Shown piece by piece: positions 1-11,327 of a stretch of 64,000 nt of DNA. The position numbers and the translations under genes were made by a program. Source of the stretch: Pseudopithomyces maydicus (lineage: Eukaryota > Ascomycota > Dothideomycetes > Pleosporales > Didymosphaeriaceae); assembly GCA_026873275.1 (NCBI GenBank), contig JANTUC010000013.1, positions 1,240,001 to 1,304,000 of the forward strand. The letters are read 5' to 3'. Positions within the stretch are counted from its first letter, which is position 1. Every line of letters begins with the position of its first letter. Under the pieces are notes generated by a model, which worked only from the letters and a program-made list of their open reading frames with translations, was not told the origin of the DNA and ran no database searches.

Positions 1-472
1 GAGCTGGTGCGGCCATTGAAGATGGGCGGGTCGGTCGGTATTTGTATGTATATGTATATTTATAAACCGTGAGCGTGTGGATGATAATAACGTTAAAGTG
101 GTGTTTGAATGGTGAGGTGGGATGTAGACATGTTCTCGTGTAACGAATGGAGCTCAGGTTCTAGTAAGGGTAGTTAGGTGAGAGATAGATGCCTCTGTGC
201 ACTGAGGCGCTTGAAAATTGTTACAGTAAAGGATGCGAGAGATCGTGCAAGCGCGCACGATGATGCCTTCTCAAGCACGAGTAAAACAAGAATGTTCCCA
301 GTAAAGTACACCCCACCGAATCGCAAATTACGGAAACCAAAACCGTACCCTCACCCAGATACATGTGCAAGTGAGGGAAAAGATATACCCGGGAATACCC
401 TACTGCCTCTCCCTATGAGACTGATTGGTCTCGTCGAACCAGGCTCCATACAAAACTGGCGAAGGGGGCTTA
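1..472. other. Window edge, no gene recognised
   Basis: No reading frame here looks coding on either strand. It may hold the 3' untranslated part of the Cys-rich minus-strand gene that follows. Nothing else seen. Confidence 0.5.
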
Positions 473-1303
473 CTATCCTATGTCTGTTAAAGAGCACGAA
501 ACAAACAGGGAATCGAGGCGTACTTGAGGTGGCCCGAAAATGCTTGTGTAATGTCTTGTCACCTCAATCGATGGGGCTGTTCTGTTCACCCTTGAAAAGT
601 TCATGGCGGAAGGTCTTGGAGACAACGTAGACACGTCAGTAGATTTCATAGGAAAAGTGATAAGTTCTTTTACGTACCCAGCGCGATTGGTGTCACCTCC
701 CTTAGGTAGGCACGATGAGCCTGGAACCTGGCATGACCGGCATGCGCATCCACTGCAGGCACATCCACAACCTAGGGTCTCTTGATCCCCTTCATACGAG
801 AACATCTTATTGTTAGTCTTGTTTGTTGTAATATCTTTTGAGCGAGAAAAAGTGGTCTGATCGTTCACTGCGTCTCAGTCAGATACACAAGACGACACGG
901 TACCGTGACTGGGCTCACTGTCTTTTGGTATTGGCACAAGAGACGCGGGTATTGCATCTTGCGTGTCTGTTAAATGTCGTTTCTTTACAGATCTGTTGAC
1001 GGAATCGCCTGTTTGAGTGGCGGATGACCTAGATAGGGCTGGCGGTGACGTAGGAGGAAGTAATTCTGATGTACTATCTTCATCCTCATGATCCAAGCGC
1101 TCATATTTTGACTTCTTCCTCCAAGAGAATGGCCTCACTAAGCTTTGGAAGAACCCTTGCACCTTGGAGAACTTGCTTGGAGGACTTGTTTTTTGTAGTG
1201 GTCTAGGAGGTTGACGTGGGGAAGCATCGTGAATGTCGTGGGCAACGCTGTCGTGCCGGTCTTCGTGATGAGATTGACTGGCGGAGTTTCTACGAAAGCC
1301 ATA
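473..1303 (-). CDS. Uncharacterised protein with Cys-rich segment (partial model)
   Basis: Not recognised. The best model reads on the minus strand: an exon from about 1303 to 887 (Ser/Pro/His-rich, then basic WRKKSKYERL followed by an acidic stretch), an 81-nt intron 886-806 (donor GTATCT; ACTAAC next to the acceptor), and an exon from 805. The second exon begins MFSYEGD and carries eight cysteines close together (LGCGCACSGCACRSC, then GSSC), a metal-binding-like pattern somewhat like the copper-sensing Cys clusters of copper-fist factors. No copper-fist N-terminus was found upstream. A possible further intron (donor GTACGT at 677, acceptor near 615) is a multiple of three, so both versions keep the frame to the stop at 473. 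The 5' end is unresolved: the frame is closed by TAG just above 1303, so earlier exons probably lie in 1304-1740. Function unknown. Confidence 0.35.
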
Positions 1304-1978
1304 CTAGGTGCCTGAAGAAGAATCTAAATGACACGTGTCAGAATTGGTATAGAAGGGGACGATGGCGATGAACCTTGTCTCAATTGTCCTGACCGTCGGA
1401 GGAAACTCTGCATGCTGGGAGACGTCTTCTGGCACTTGGAGGGTCAAAATAAAGCGAAGGAAGGCAGCCCTACGAGTTGTAAAAGTAGTTAGCGATAGGC
1501 AAGAATATCGTGTGACGAGTGATATGCTGGCTGTAGCTGTAATGGAAACCTTGGAACGGTGTGTGGGACATGTTTGTCGATTTGCGCAAGAAGGCACCGT
1601 GGGCCTATATAGCGCCACGGCTGTAGAAAGGGCAAGTGCGAATGGCTGAAGCAAGTACGTCCCCGCGCAACACGAAGACCAGCAGTCGGCACCTGTGTAT
1701 TTAAGGCGTGTGTATATAAAGTACGCTCGACGTGGAGCACGTCAAAAAATTAGACGATACTGGCTTCGGACTTTGTTTGAATCACGGCCACTCCGATTGA
1801 CTCTTGCCCGCCGTCGTGGTGCAATCCATATGGACATCAAGGTCATACAGCCAATCCATGAGCTATGGTTACTAACCATCCATACCGTGAATCCATCAGA
1901 CAAGACCGAAATATGCGGCAACATACTCTCAATGCCCCTTCGTCTTGAAAATTCAGGTAACTCAAGACAGTCACCGAC
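1304..1978. other. Region between divergent genes
   Basis: Probably holds the missing 5' exon(s) of the minus-strand Cys-rich gene and the promoter of the plus-strand gene starting at 1979. A TATATAAA sequence lies at 1713-1720. A minus-strand open frame (1304-1654) and a plus-strand one (1362-1649) overlap and neither resembles a known protein. Confidence 0.35.
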
Positions 1979-2731
1979 ATGGCCATGTAAGCGTCTCTTT
2001 ACACACAGAACCAACAAAATGAACTAAGCCACACACCAGCTCCTTCGAGCCCCTCCCCTCAGATGCCCCCCGCCGCGCGCTTCCCTCAGCCCTCTACCGG
2101 CTCCACACCCATCTCCAACCTCGACTCACCTATACCACTGCATACAGCTCAGAAGGTAACCCGTCCTTTCTTGTCATTGCCATCAACCCCGAACCCCTAT
2201 CCATCAACTGACCCGCCTAGCTGCCGCCTTCTCTCATGTACGGCACTTGATGAACACTTCGGCCACGCCTCCCACAACTTTCTCTATTGGGAAAATTCCC
2301 GTCGGTGATCTTGGTCTCTTCCCTATTTGGATAGACTACCCGAACGACATGAGTGTGAGTGCAGTGCGACTTCCGGTGTGGGCGCGCGCTCTGGGAGCCA
2401 GACCCGTCGATCGCAGGGCCCGGGTGATGTTCTGCATGAACGAGGTGAAAGACATGCTCGGGGTAGAGCGGGAAGACGAGGACAATGATGAGTGGGTCTT
2501 TTTGAACGGCAGCATGCGGGGCGTGGTAGAGGAGGTGAGGACGTATAGCGTCGCGGAATTGGAGGTTGGAACGGAGGGGGAGCGAGGGGGGTGCTGAAAC
2601 GATTATGGGCATTGTTGAAAGAGAACCTGGTGACGAGGATTGATTGGAGGGGGTACGAAAGGAGACAGGCGGATTCGGAAGTTTGGTTGATGATGAGTTC
2701 GCAGCGATCTCTAGGCAGGATACGCGAGTAG
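1979..2731 (+). CDS. Hypothetical protein, three exons, apparent 3' frameshift
   Basis: Not recognised. The model has an 8-nt first exon (1979-1986, ATGGCCAT), intron 1987-2039 (donor GTAAGC, branch-like CTAAG, acceptor CACCAG), exon 2 2040-2155, intron 2156-2220 (donor GTAACC, acceptor GCCTAG) and exon 3 from 2221. Phases 2 then 1 join without a stop. The product starts MAISFEPLPSD and includes GLFPIWIDYP and an acidic EDEDNDEWVF segment; no signal peptide or membrane segment. In the given sequence the frame stops at 2595-2597, directly after a run of six G (2586-2591). The frame one base away stays open and protein-like (VLKRLWALLKE onward) to a TAG at 2729-2731. One extra G would join them, giving about 213 residues. 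Whether that is a real mutation or a base-call error cannot be told here. Confidence 0.45.
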
Positions 2732-2817
2732 GTGGTTTGAGCTCTCTTTTCGAGTATTTTTACTTAAGCGCTGGAGGTGAGCGCGCTGGGTGTCAGCGGT
2801 TGCGCAGGTTTGCTTGT

Positions 2818-3654
2818 TCATAGCTCACTCTTTCCATTCTGACCATGCTTCTCAAGTTTTTCCTTGCTCCAAAGCGCCGGTCCGTCATGTCCATACAACG
2901 GGTCCTTTTCCAACCATGCTACCTGCGATATGGCCCTTGCTTTCTCCTCCTCTCCCTCCTTCCCGTAGCACATATCCCAGTCACAACCCTCTGGGTAGCT
3001 CCCCACCATCTGGAAGCCACCGCCTTCGCCGTAGTCTTCAAGCAAGCGATGTCCCACGCCTGCAGGTACCACGATGGCATCTCCAGCTTTCACCTCGGCC
3101 TCTACTCTTTCAGGGTTTCTCTCGCCGCCAAAGAGCAGCTTCGCGCGACCCTGGATTACGCACAGGACCTCGTGTGTAGTGCTGTGATAGTGGGTCGTGG
3201 TGTACATGGTATAGCGCCATTGCGGTATCAGGCCGTTGCCTGGCAGGTGGGATTCGATGACCGAGGGAGAGGTGTTGGGCGGCCAGGCAGAGTGGTAGAT
3301 GAGGAGAGGGTGGGAGTGGAGTGATGTGTTGGGTATGTTGGCATGTGATGGTATCAAGTGAGCGGATATGCGGAGGGAGGCAAGGGCTGTGAGGTTCAAG
3401 GACGGCATGTTCCCAAGGTCGCTGCTACAGGGCAATGGGGTTGGGGGAGGTGGCAATGTGTCGTTGGGAAGGAGGGACCCGTAGGAGCGGGCCGCTGAGG
3501 AAGGAATGACCTTCCCGGAGCCCTGGAGGTGGGCTGCTGGAAGGAGGACGGCTTTGGGGGATGTGGCCTGTTGAAGAGGGGACGAGTGCTGTCTGTACGA
3601 TCGACGACCCTGGTTGACAAGCCGTTGAGGCGTATGGCTGACGGTGTTTTTCAA
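2818..3654 (-). CDS. Cupin-domain protein, YjlB-like
   Basis: Single-exon 278-residue protein. The C-terminal 180 residues form one cupin: HYHSTTHEVLCVIQGRAKL supplies the His/His/Glu metal ligands of cupin motif 1, and GDAIVVPAGVGHRL is motif 2 with the last His. The spacing and the PLLIYHSAW start of the domain resemble the bacterial YjlB type, a family without an established reaction. The first 80 or so residues are rich in Ser, Arg and Pro with few acidic residues, which could be a mitochondrial presequence or simply upstream sequence; an internal Met (MPSLNLTALAS, at about 3408) is an alternative start. It is divergent from the cullin gene, sharing an 838-bp intergenic region. Metal binding is inferred from motifs; the substrate is unknown. 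Confidence 0.75.
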   Translation of the reverse strand: MKNTVSHTPQRLVNQGRRSYRQHSSPLQQATSPKAVLLPAAHLQGSGKVIPSSAARSYGSLLPNDTLPPPPTPLPCSSDLGNMPSLNLTALASLRISAHLIPSHANIPNTSLHSHPLLIYHSAWPPNTSPSVIESHLPGNGLIPQWRYTMYTTTHYHSTTHEVLCVIQGRAKLLFGGERNPERVEAEVKAGDAIVVPAGVGHRLLEDYGEGGGFQMVGSYPEGCDWDMCYGKEGEEEKARAISQVAWLEKDPLYGHDGPALWSKEKLEKHGQNGKSEL

Positions 3655-4492
3655 AGAGGGCTCAACTCAACTCGACTCGACCCGACTCAGGGTCCGGCGA
3701 ACGTCGACGTCATAGCTACAGTTCGACTACGGGCACGCATCGGGTGCAAATGGCGGTGGTGCGCATATGAAGACACTCGATGAACCGCCAACGCTGCATT
3801 TGCGTTTGCGTCTGCGTCCGCATCTCCTGGCCCCAGAGAGGTCTGACTCGCGCGAAGCTGCAGGCGGTCCGACCCGTCATGTTTTGGCCAGCTCACGAGA
3901 GCCTCAGTGCCGGCCAGAGCTGGCAACCGCGCATGGCCTCGGTGCATGCTGCGACCAGGATGCAGGCTTGCACGAGGCTGGGTAGTTCGTTCACCAGGCA
4001 CGACCGTAGCCGAGCGGGCAGGCGGCGGTTGCAAGTGGGTGCAAGTGGGCGTAAGTGGGTGCGGGTGTGCATGTTGAGGTGCTGACGGGCGAGGCAGCCT
4101 GAAGCGCCAAGCGCCATCTGGAGTGCAGCCTGGCTTCGCCCGTGATTCACAAAAGCTCGCCGCCGCCCAACCACGAGTCCTCGCACTTCAGACTTGCGCC
4201 GCCGCCGCCTTCTCCTCCCTCTCTTTCACCTGCTCTGCGGAATCAACTCACTTGCGCAGAACCAAACGGCCGTGATCCGTGCAGGCCTTCCACCAGTCAC
4301 CCGCCGCCTCTACTAAAGCACCCGCGGCGCCGCCTCTTCTCCGCTGCACCTTCCGCAGCCCACCACCGCAGCCACTCGCACACGCACACCCCCACGAAAG
4401 GAAACCCCCAGAAGCACCCAAACATACCGTTCTTCAGGCGCAAGAAGTCGCCCTCCCAAAGTGCCCCCGTGCACGCGACGCCGCAACCCGAC
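3655..4492. other. Bidirectional promoter region, cupin/cullin
   Basis: The 838-bp gap between divergent starts. It contains a pentamer-like run of CTCAA/CTCGA (about 3661-3688), a degenerate TTGCGT-type hexamer run (about 3796-3825) and the 10-bp repeat listed separately. The part nearest the cullin start is pyrimidine-rich, as in leaders of highly expressed fungal genes. A long in-frame extension of the cullin frame back to 4142 is low-complexity (Pro/His/Ser) and not conserved in cullins, so it is taken as leader. Confidence 0.5.
4031..4070 (+). repeat. 10-bp tandem repeat upstream of cullin
   Basis: Four consecutive units of the type GCAAGTGGGT with drift in the later copies (GCAAGTGGGC, GTAAGTGGGT, GCGGGTGTGC). 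Confidence 0.7.
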
Positions 4493-6903
4493 ATGGCTTC
4501 CGCTATGCCGCCCGTCCCCGCAAAGGACGATGTGAAAGCAACGTATATATCACACTCGCCCTTGCATGATTACCTGCTAACTTTGCACAGATGGACCTAC
4601 CTCGAGGCCGGAGTCAACAAGATTATGCATAGCCTACGAGATGGCATGGACATGAAGACCTACATGGGTCTATACACCGCCATCCACAACTTCTGTACCG
4701 CACAGAAGGCAGTCTCGGGTAGCTCCTTCACATCGGCCAACAACCGCGGCGGCGCCCACCTCCTTGGCGAGGACCTTTACCAGCACCTGATCGAGTACCT
4801 TAAAAAGCACCTGCTCGAGGTACAGCAGGCCTCCACCGAGCACACCGACGAGGCTCTTCTCGCCTTCTATATTAAGGAATGGGGGCGTTACACCACGGCT
4901 GCCCAATACAACAACCACCTGTTCCGCTACCTGAACCGTCACTGGGTCAAGCGTGAAATGGATGAGGGCAAGAAGAACATCTACGACATCTACACCTTAC
5001 ACCTGGTACGTTGGAAGGAGGACATGTTCACCGGCACGCAGGAGCAGGTCATGCGCTCTGTTCTCAAGCTGGTCGAGAAGCAGCGGAACGGCGAGACCAT
5101 CGACCAGATGCAGGTCAAGCGCGTTGTGGATTCTTTCGTTTCGCTTGGTTTGGACGAGCAGGACAGCTCCAAGTCCACCCTCGACGTATACAAGGAATAC
5201 TTCGAAAAGCCCTTCCTTGATGCCACCGAGGTGTACTACGACAACGAGTCGAAACAGTTCTTGGCCGAGAACAGCGTGGTAGAATACATGAAGAAGGCCG
5301 AGCACCGCTTGGAGGAGGAGAAGAATCGTGTTTCCATGTATCTCCTCCAGGAGATCATGTCACCACTGATGCGCCGTTGTGAGGAGTCTCTCATCACCAA
5401 ACACTCGCAGGCCCTGCGGGAAGAGTTTCAGGTCCTGTTAGACCACGACAAGCAGGAAGATCTCGGTCGCATGTACAACTTGCTTGCCCGAATTCCTGAG
5501 GGCCTGGATCCCCTCCGCACCCGCTTCGAGACCCACGTCCGCAAGGCTGGCCTCTCAGCGGTCGAGAAGGTTGCCGTCGAGGGCGAGAACATCGAGCCCA
5601 AGGTCTACGTTGACGCGCTTCTTGAGGTCCACACACAGTACCAGGATCTTGTCAACCGCGCCTTTAATGGCGAGTCCGAGTTTGTGCGGTCTTTGGACAA
5701 TGCTTGCCGTGAATTTGTCAACCGTAATAAAATTTGCAAGTCGGGTTCGAACAAGTCGCCTGAGCTTCTCGCCAAGTACACCGATACTTTGCTGAAGAAG
5801 TCCAGCGCCAAGATGACCGAGGAAGACAACATGGAGGCGCTTCTGTCTCAGGTCATGACTGTCTTCAAATACATCGAAGACAAGGACGTGTTCCAAAAGT
5901 TTTATTCGCGTATGTTGGCCAAGCGTCTGGTTCAGAGCACCTCCGCCTCCGACGATGCAGAGACAACCATGATTTCAAAGTTGAAAGAGGCTTGCGGTTT
6001 TGAATACACCAACAAACTGCAACGCATGTTCCAGGACATGCAGATCTCCAAGGATCTGAACAGCAACTACTCGGACTGGTTGGATCAGACTTTCGAATCG
6101 ACAGAGCGCAAGGCCTTTGTCGACGCTAGCTACAACATCCTTGGTACCGGTTTCTGGCCCTTGAGCGCACCTACGACGACCTTTACGCCTCCCCAGCTCG
6201 TCGTGCAGACCTATGAGCGCTTCACCCGATTTTACAACAACAAGCACCAGGGACGCAAGCTTTCATGGCTGTGGCATCTGTGCAAGGGTGAGATGAAGGC
6301 CAACTACTGCAAGGTAGCTGGTCAAAAGGTCTCTCCTACATTCCAGGTGTCGACGTACCAGATGGCCATCTTGTTGCCTTTCAATGACCAAGACTCGGTG
6401 TCTTACGACGAGATTGCAGAACTTACCAAGCTTGACAAGCAGACGCTCGACCCTAGCATCAGTGTCTTCATCAAGGCAAAGGTGCTCATCGCCGAGCCGG
6501 AAGGCGCGAAGCCTGAATCGGGCACCGTGTACAAGCTGAACCTCGGTTTCAAATCCAAGAAGGTGAAGATCAACTTCAACATTGCTATCAAGGGCGAGCA
6601 GAAGCAGGAGGCGGAGGACACGCACAAGACGATCGAAGAGGACCGTAAGCTGCTGATGCAGGTATGTATTGATACTAAGCATCTCTTGTTGAGAACACGA
6701 CTAACGTTACACAGTCTGCTATTGTGCGTATCATGAAGTCTCGCAAGAAGATGAAGCACCAACAGCTCGTTTCGGAGACCATCCAGCAAATCAAGAACCG
6801 CTTCATGCCACGCGTTCCAGATATCAAAAAGTGCATCGACATTCTTCTCGAGAAGGAATACCTGGAGCGTCTGGAGGGAGACGAGCTCGGCTACCTTGCG
6901 TAG
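4493..6903 (+). CDS. culA: Cullin A/Cul1, SCF ubiquitin ligase scaffold
   Basis: Scaffold of SCF E3 ubiquitin ligases, binding Skp1/F-box proteins N-terminally and the RING protein Rbx1 C-terminally; acts in nucleus and cytoplasm. Three exons: 4493-4542, 4591-6661 and 6715-6903, with introns of 48 and 53 nt (GT-AG, CTAAC branch sites). The first intron is a multiple of three and has no stop, so a naive reading includes it; removing it joins ...DVKAT to WTYLEAGVNKIM, the usual cullin start. The spliced product is 769 residues, normal for the family. Cullin repeats occupy roughly residues 20-400 and the cullin homology domain follows (SRMLAKRLV, FQMAILLPFN-like block). The last exon encodes IVRIMKSRKKMKH, the neddylation site with its acceptor Lys, and ends in the conserved winged-helix tail ending LGYLA. 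Start chosen at 4493 rather than 4142 because the extra 117 residues are low-complexity. Confidence 0.95.
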
Positions 6904-7507
6904 TGGGTGCTTTGTCGTCGTGTTTGTGTTTGTCTAATGAATTATGCTTTTCTGTGGCGTGGAGAGTGATCTCTGCCGGTTGCCTTGCGCGATATAGGCT
7001 GTTTCTGGCGTTTCACGGCACATGGGATGGAGTGTTACTGGCATGGAAAGGGCGCTACATGTAGATGAGCCACGGCTTCGCATCTGCCTAACCTTTGTGC
7101 CCAAAACGGGGTCCGATAGACGAGAATGATTGTGAGGGTGGAGGGGCTGGACCAGTCAGGCTAGCCGTTGTGGAAGAGGAGACCCCAATATTCTTGCATG
7201 AGGCATCGCTTCATCTCTCTGTGTAGATATCATCTTCCTCGTGGACAGACGCTCGCGTCAATCTTTGCAACCGTGATGTTCATGTATGCTGCTTGTCTCG
7301 TGCTTACTAACCTACGTCATCTACAATTTCTCCGCTCTTCGGAACGTGCTACCGAGGCAGGCCTCTAGCACCCGTCGCCGTTAGTCTGGTCTGTGGAGCT
7401 CCCGCGAGCTTTCACGGTCGTGTTTCACACTGCATCGCCGCGTACGCTGTGGCCTCCCTTCCTACAGTTCACACCCTCTTGATCGATAGACAACACTGCG
7501 GCTCCCA
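6904..7507. other. Intergenic, cullin 3' to DUF336 5'
   Basis: 604 bp holding the cullin 3' untranslated region and the promoter of the next gene. No supported gene or RNA. The short open frames here lack protein character. Confidence 0.5.
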
Positions 7508-8054
7508 ATGTCTACAAAGGACATACCCACACTCACGCTCCAGGGCGCCCGCACCGCACTCGCAGCCGCGGAAAAGCGCGCGCAGGAAATCGGTATGGAA
7601 TAACGCCTTCCTCCTGGGCTGCATAAACAAACGCACAATGCACGATTCGTATTCGAACAGCGCCCCCGGACAGCTGGCTGATCCCATCAACAGGCGTCCC
7701 CATGAACATCGCCATCGTAGACTCCAGCCTCCACCTTCTCGCCTTCGCGCGCATGGACGGCGCAAAGCTCACCAGCATCGACATCGCCATCAGCAAGGCT
7801 TTCACCGCCGCAGGCCACCGCGCGCCGACCAGCGTCTACAAGGACGCCGTGTGGCCCGGTGGCCCGGCGTTCGGCATCAACAACAGCAATGGGGGGCGCT
7901 TCACGACCATCGCTGGAGGGGTGCCGATTGTGAGGGATGGCGTGGTGGTGGGTGCCGTGGGCTGCAGTACGGGGTTGCCGAAGCAGGACGAAGATGTTGC
8001 GGAGAGGGGGTGGAGGCTGTGGTGAAGACTTTTGAGGCGAGGGCGAAGCTATGA
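7508..8054 (+). CDS. DUF336 / GlcG-HbpS family protein, apparent frameshift
   Basis: Small cytosolic protein of the GlcG/HbpS (DUF336) family, members of which bind haem or related ligands; the role in fungi is unsettled. Exon 1 is 7508-7592 (MSTKDIPTLTLQGARTAL...), then a 101-nt intron (7593-7693, GTATGG...CAACAG), and exon 2 enters at GVPMNIAIVDSS. Family hallmarks are visible: MNIAIVDSSLHLLAFARMDGA, KAFTAAGHRAPTS, and GGVPIVRDGVVVGAVGCSTG. In the given sequence the frame ends early at 8025 with RGWRLW. After a run of five G (8006-8010) the neighbouring frame continues as the normal family ending (VEAVVKTFEARAKL) to a TGA at 8052-8054. One more G would restore the usual length (about 149 residues), so this is either a recent one-base loss or a homopolymer call error. 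Confidence 0.75.
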
Positions 8055-9194
8055 AGGGTGTGTTGCGAGGGAGTGCGAGGGATTCGTGTTGGTAAGTACG
8101 GCGCGGCGAGGTGGGAGGATTAGCAAGAAAAGGTTCATTTTGAGGAGAACCCCCGTTTTGGAAGTTAGTGTACTCACGCTTGTAGAGCGCCTTGTTACTG
8201 ATGACTTGTTTGGGGCCTTGCTTGTACCATATGCATGGGGGCGGGCGTTAGTCATTAAACTTTTGTTTACTGATCCAGTATCAAGGTTCCAAGCAGACAA
8301 GTTACCTGGATGATAGCAAGGGTGCCACGGGATTCGTGTATGCAAGCAGTATAGTTGCTCGCGTGTAAATATAGAAAGATCTTGGGTAGACGAAGTGGGT
8401 CTCATTTTAATTAACCACAACGTCTTTGACTCGCCAGTCAATGCTATTGTTGCGACGAACCACGCTGACGCGGTCCACATCACCTGCACAATCAGCAATG
8501 GTGGGCATTGATGATTTTCTTCATATGCCTTTGGCCACAATGAAACATGTGATGTGAGTGAAACGGAGTACGTCCAAATATCCGCATCAGCTTGAGACAG
8601 CACTCATTCTCTCGCAATCCCGCACAGTGCAGCGTACAACTCCACGCCAGCAAATCTTACAATACACTGCTCATTACCTCCGTCATTTTAACTCGGTATT
8701 TTTCCGTCTAAGAATCTCACCACTTCATCTTAAGCCTTTTCCTCCTGTTCATCAGCACCTATGAGCATGCGGGCTGTACACTTGCACTGTTCCAGGAACG
8801 GTCTAGCGTGGAGGCTAAATGATCCTGCCAAACGAGCCCCCATCTCCGACAGTTGCACCCCCTGCCTCCAAGTCCGCTACCACACCGTGCGCGTAAAACG
8901 CCGGGCCAAATGCGGAATCGAAGACCAACAGGAGCGTCCTAACGTAATTGCGCTTGTCCGGAATAATGGTTGGTAGAGTGGAGATCGCTCAGTCATCTGG
9001 GGGCCAGTTCGGAGGAGAGTACAGTCCGGTCGTGCAATGTTCACGAAACACACACTAAGGGACCTTTTTATATAACAGGCTAGGGGCGTACCGCTACTAG
9101 AATATCGGCTCGCTTCGTTATTTATTTGTCCATACATTCGTTTTTTTCTTTCATCCCCAGTCATTCACTTTACACAGTCTTTTCAATATACAGT
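8055..9194. other. Intergenic 1.1 kb before GH71 gene
   Basis: No convincing coding frame on either strand. The right end contains the GH71 promoter with a TATATAA box. Confidence 0.5.
9069..9075 (+). promoter_or_regulatory. TATA box of GH71 gene (probable)
   Basis: TATATAA, 120-126 nt upstream of the GH71 start codon at 9195, followed by T-rich and CT-rich leader sequence. A plausible core promoter by position and sequence only. Confidence 0.4.
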
Positions 9195-11019
9195 ATGCGA
9201 GGTACCACCACTTCTGTGGCCCTGGGGCTGCTTGCGGCCGCGGCAAATGCAGCGCCGTTCAGATCTTCCACTGTCAAGAGGCAAGATGCAGGGAAGATTG
9301 TCGCTGCGCACTTCATGGTATGATATTGATTCGAGATGGAACGGAAAGAAAAGCTGAACGTGATAGATTGGTATCATGGCGAACCGCGAGAGTGCCGCCG
9401 ACTACGATGATGACATGAAGAGGGCGAAGGCTGCTGGCATCGATGCTTTCGCACTGAACATCGCCAAGGACGACTACACTGATGCGCAGCTCAACTATGC
9501 ATACGAAAGTGCTGCCAACAACGACATGAAGGTATTCATCTCGTTCGACTACAACTACTTCGAAACCGGCGAGAACGAACTCGTCGGTGCGAAGCTCAAA
9601 GAGTACTGTGGAAAGCCCGGCCAGCTCCAGGTCGACGGAAAATGCTTCGTCTCCAGCTTCAACGGCGACAATGACCCGAACAAGCTCTTCAACGCCAAGA
9701 CGATCCGTGCTGCAGCCGGAACTGAGCTCTACCTCGTGCCCAACCTCTCCCCTACAGGTATCAGGGACCTCACTTCTGTCGACGACATCGATGGCTCGTT
9801 CAACTGGATCGGATGGGACAGCAACGGCGCGAACAGGGCCCCCACCGCTGAATCCAACGTCACCACCTCCGACTTCGACGCAAAGTATACCCAATGGCTC
9901 GGCGGAAAGACATACATGGCCCCCGTCTCCCCCTGGTTCTTCACCAACTTCCCCTCCAAGGCCTGGAACTTCCCCGGCGACCTCCTCTGGTTCCGCCGCT
10001 GGAACGAGATCCTCGCGCTCGCGCCCCAGATGATCGAGATCATCACCTGGAACGACTACGGCGAGTCCCACTACGTCGGCCCCGACGCTGACACCAGCAA
10101 GCACAGCGACGACGGCTCCAGCGCGTGGGCAAACGGCATGCCGCACGGGGGCTGGCTCGAGATGGCAGAGCCCTACATCGCAGCGTTCAAGGCCGGCGCC
10201 AAGGAAGTCTCCGTCCAGGAAGACAAGCTCGTGTACTGGTACCGGGGTAGCCCCAAGGCGGCGTGCGGCTCCTTCGATGGCATCGACACCCTCCAGGACG
10301 CCGTCTTCGTCGTTGCGCTGCTCAAGTCTGCTGGCACCGTCACTGTCTCCTCAGGAGCCAACACGCAGAGTTTTGAGGCCCCGGCTGGCGCGTCGGCGTT
10401 CCAGGTTGCGATGGGCACGGGCAAGCAGGTGTTTGGGCTCCAGCGTGATGGAGCAGAGGTCTTGGGGGCGACGGGCGCGAAGGACATTGGGGACAGCTGC
10501 TCCCCTGTTAACCTCAATGCGTTTGTGGGCGTGGCAAAGGGAAACGCTGTGTTAGTACCCACGGGACCCGTTGCGGCGGATCCAGCTCCAGTGTCTACTT
10601 CGAAGACAGCTGACGCAACGCAGAGTCCGGAAGTAGAGTCCTCCTCCACGAGTGTTGCTGTCTCGGCGTCTGCGTCTGCGTCTGCACCTGCGAGTGGGGA
10701 ATCAGAGTCCATGGTCTCGATCAATTGGAGTACAGTCCCTATGTTCCCGGTCATCACGCCCCTGCCGATGCAATCGATCAACTGGAGTACGGTTGCTATG
10801 TTCCCGGTCATCACGCCCCTGCCGGTCGTCAGCTCACCAGTGTCGTTGCCTGTTGCCATCCCAATCGTGACCGGATACCCGACTGTGGGCGAGAAGTGCA
10901 CTACAACGGTCACTGCGTCGGAGGATATCCGGCCGACGAACTGCCTGGGTGCTGGGCAGGCATGGGGTGGCGAGGGGGATGTGCCGAGTCGATGTGATGG
11001 GGCGGCGGCGTGTAGCTAG
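9195..11019 (+). CDS. Secreted glycoside hydrolase family 71, alpha-1,3-glucanase (mutanase)
   Basis: Hydrolyses alpha-1,3-glucan, a fungal cell-wall polymer, so it probably works in wall remodelling or mycoparasitism outside the cell. Exon 1 9195-9317 encodes a signal peptide (MRGTTTSVALGLLAAAANA, cleavage near APF) and a KR site, then KIVAAHFM. A 49-nt intron (9318-9366) leads to IGIMANRESAADYDDDMKRA and AAGIDAFALNIA, the classic GH71 opening. Further family blocks: SFDYNYFETGE, WIGWDSNG, SPWFFTNFP, and ITWNDYGESHYVGP. The 591-residue product continues after the catalytic part (about residue 420) into a Ser/Thr-rich linker with two near-identical 19-residue repeats and a short Cys-containing end (EKCTTTVTA, CLGAGQAW, CDGAAAC) of unknown role. 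No frameshift. Confidence 0.92.
10717..10830 (+). repeat. 57-bp in-frame tandem duplication in GH71 linker
   Basis: Two adjacent 57-bp copies (10717-10773 and 10774-10830), each encoding SINWSTVxMFPVITPLP plus two residues. They differ at a handful of positions, so the duplication is recent but not brand new. Confidence 0.85.
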
Positions 11020-11327
11020 GTGATGGATATCCCTTTTTCAAATTATAAGATATAGCCGAAGTAGTATATATGTTGAATAGATTCGTGCTATATGCTTTTT
11101 GGCCATGTTTCGTGCGCAATTGTGCTTGTTTTCTCCAGTTTTTATTTGCTGCACGCTTGATTACCTTGCGGTTCCTGGTTGCGCGGTACCATCTCTCTCA
11201 TCCTAGATGATGATCGACCTCCACGGTACGTTCCATCGCAAACCATGCATCCCCAGTATCTTGGGTCGGATCTGAAAGTCAAATCTAGCGGTAGATCGAC
11301 CATACCCCGATCCCATCCAGAACCACT
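11020..11327. other. Convergent 3' region GH71 / paralogue A
   Basis: 308 bp between two convergent stop codons; AT-rich just after the GH71 stop, consistent with 3' untranslated sequence. Nothing else seen. Confidence 0.5.

Noticed and set aside
4142..4492. Upstream in-frame extension of the cullin frame
   Set aside because: Low-complexity Pro/His/Ser sequence absent from cullins; the conserved start MASAMPP at 4493 gives the family length.
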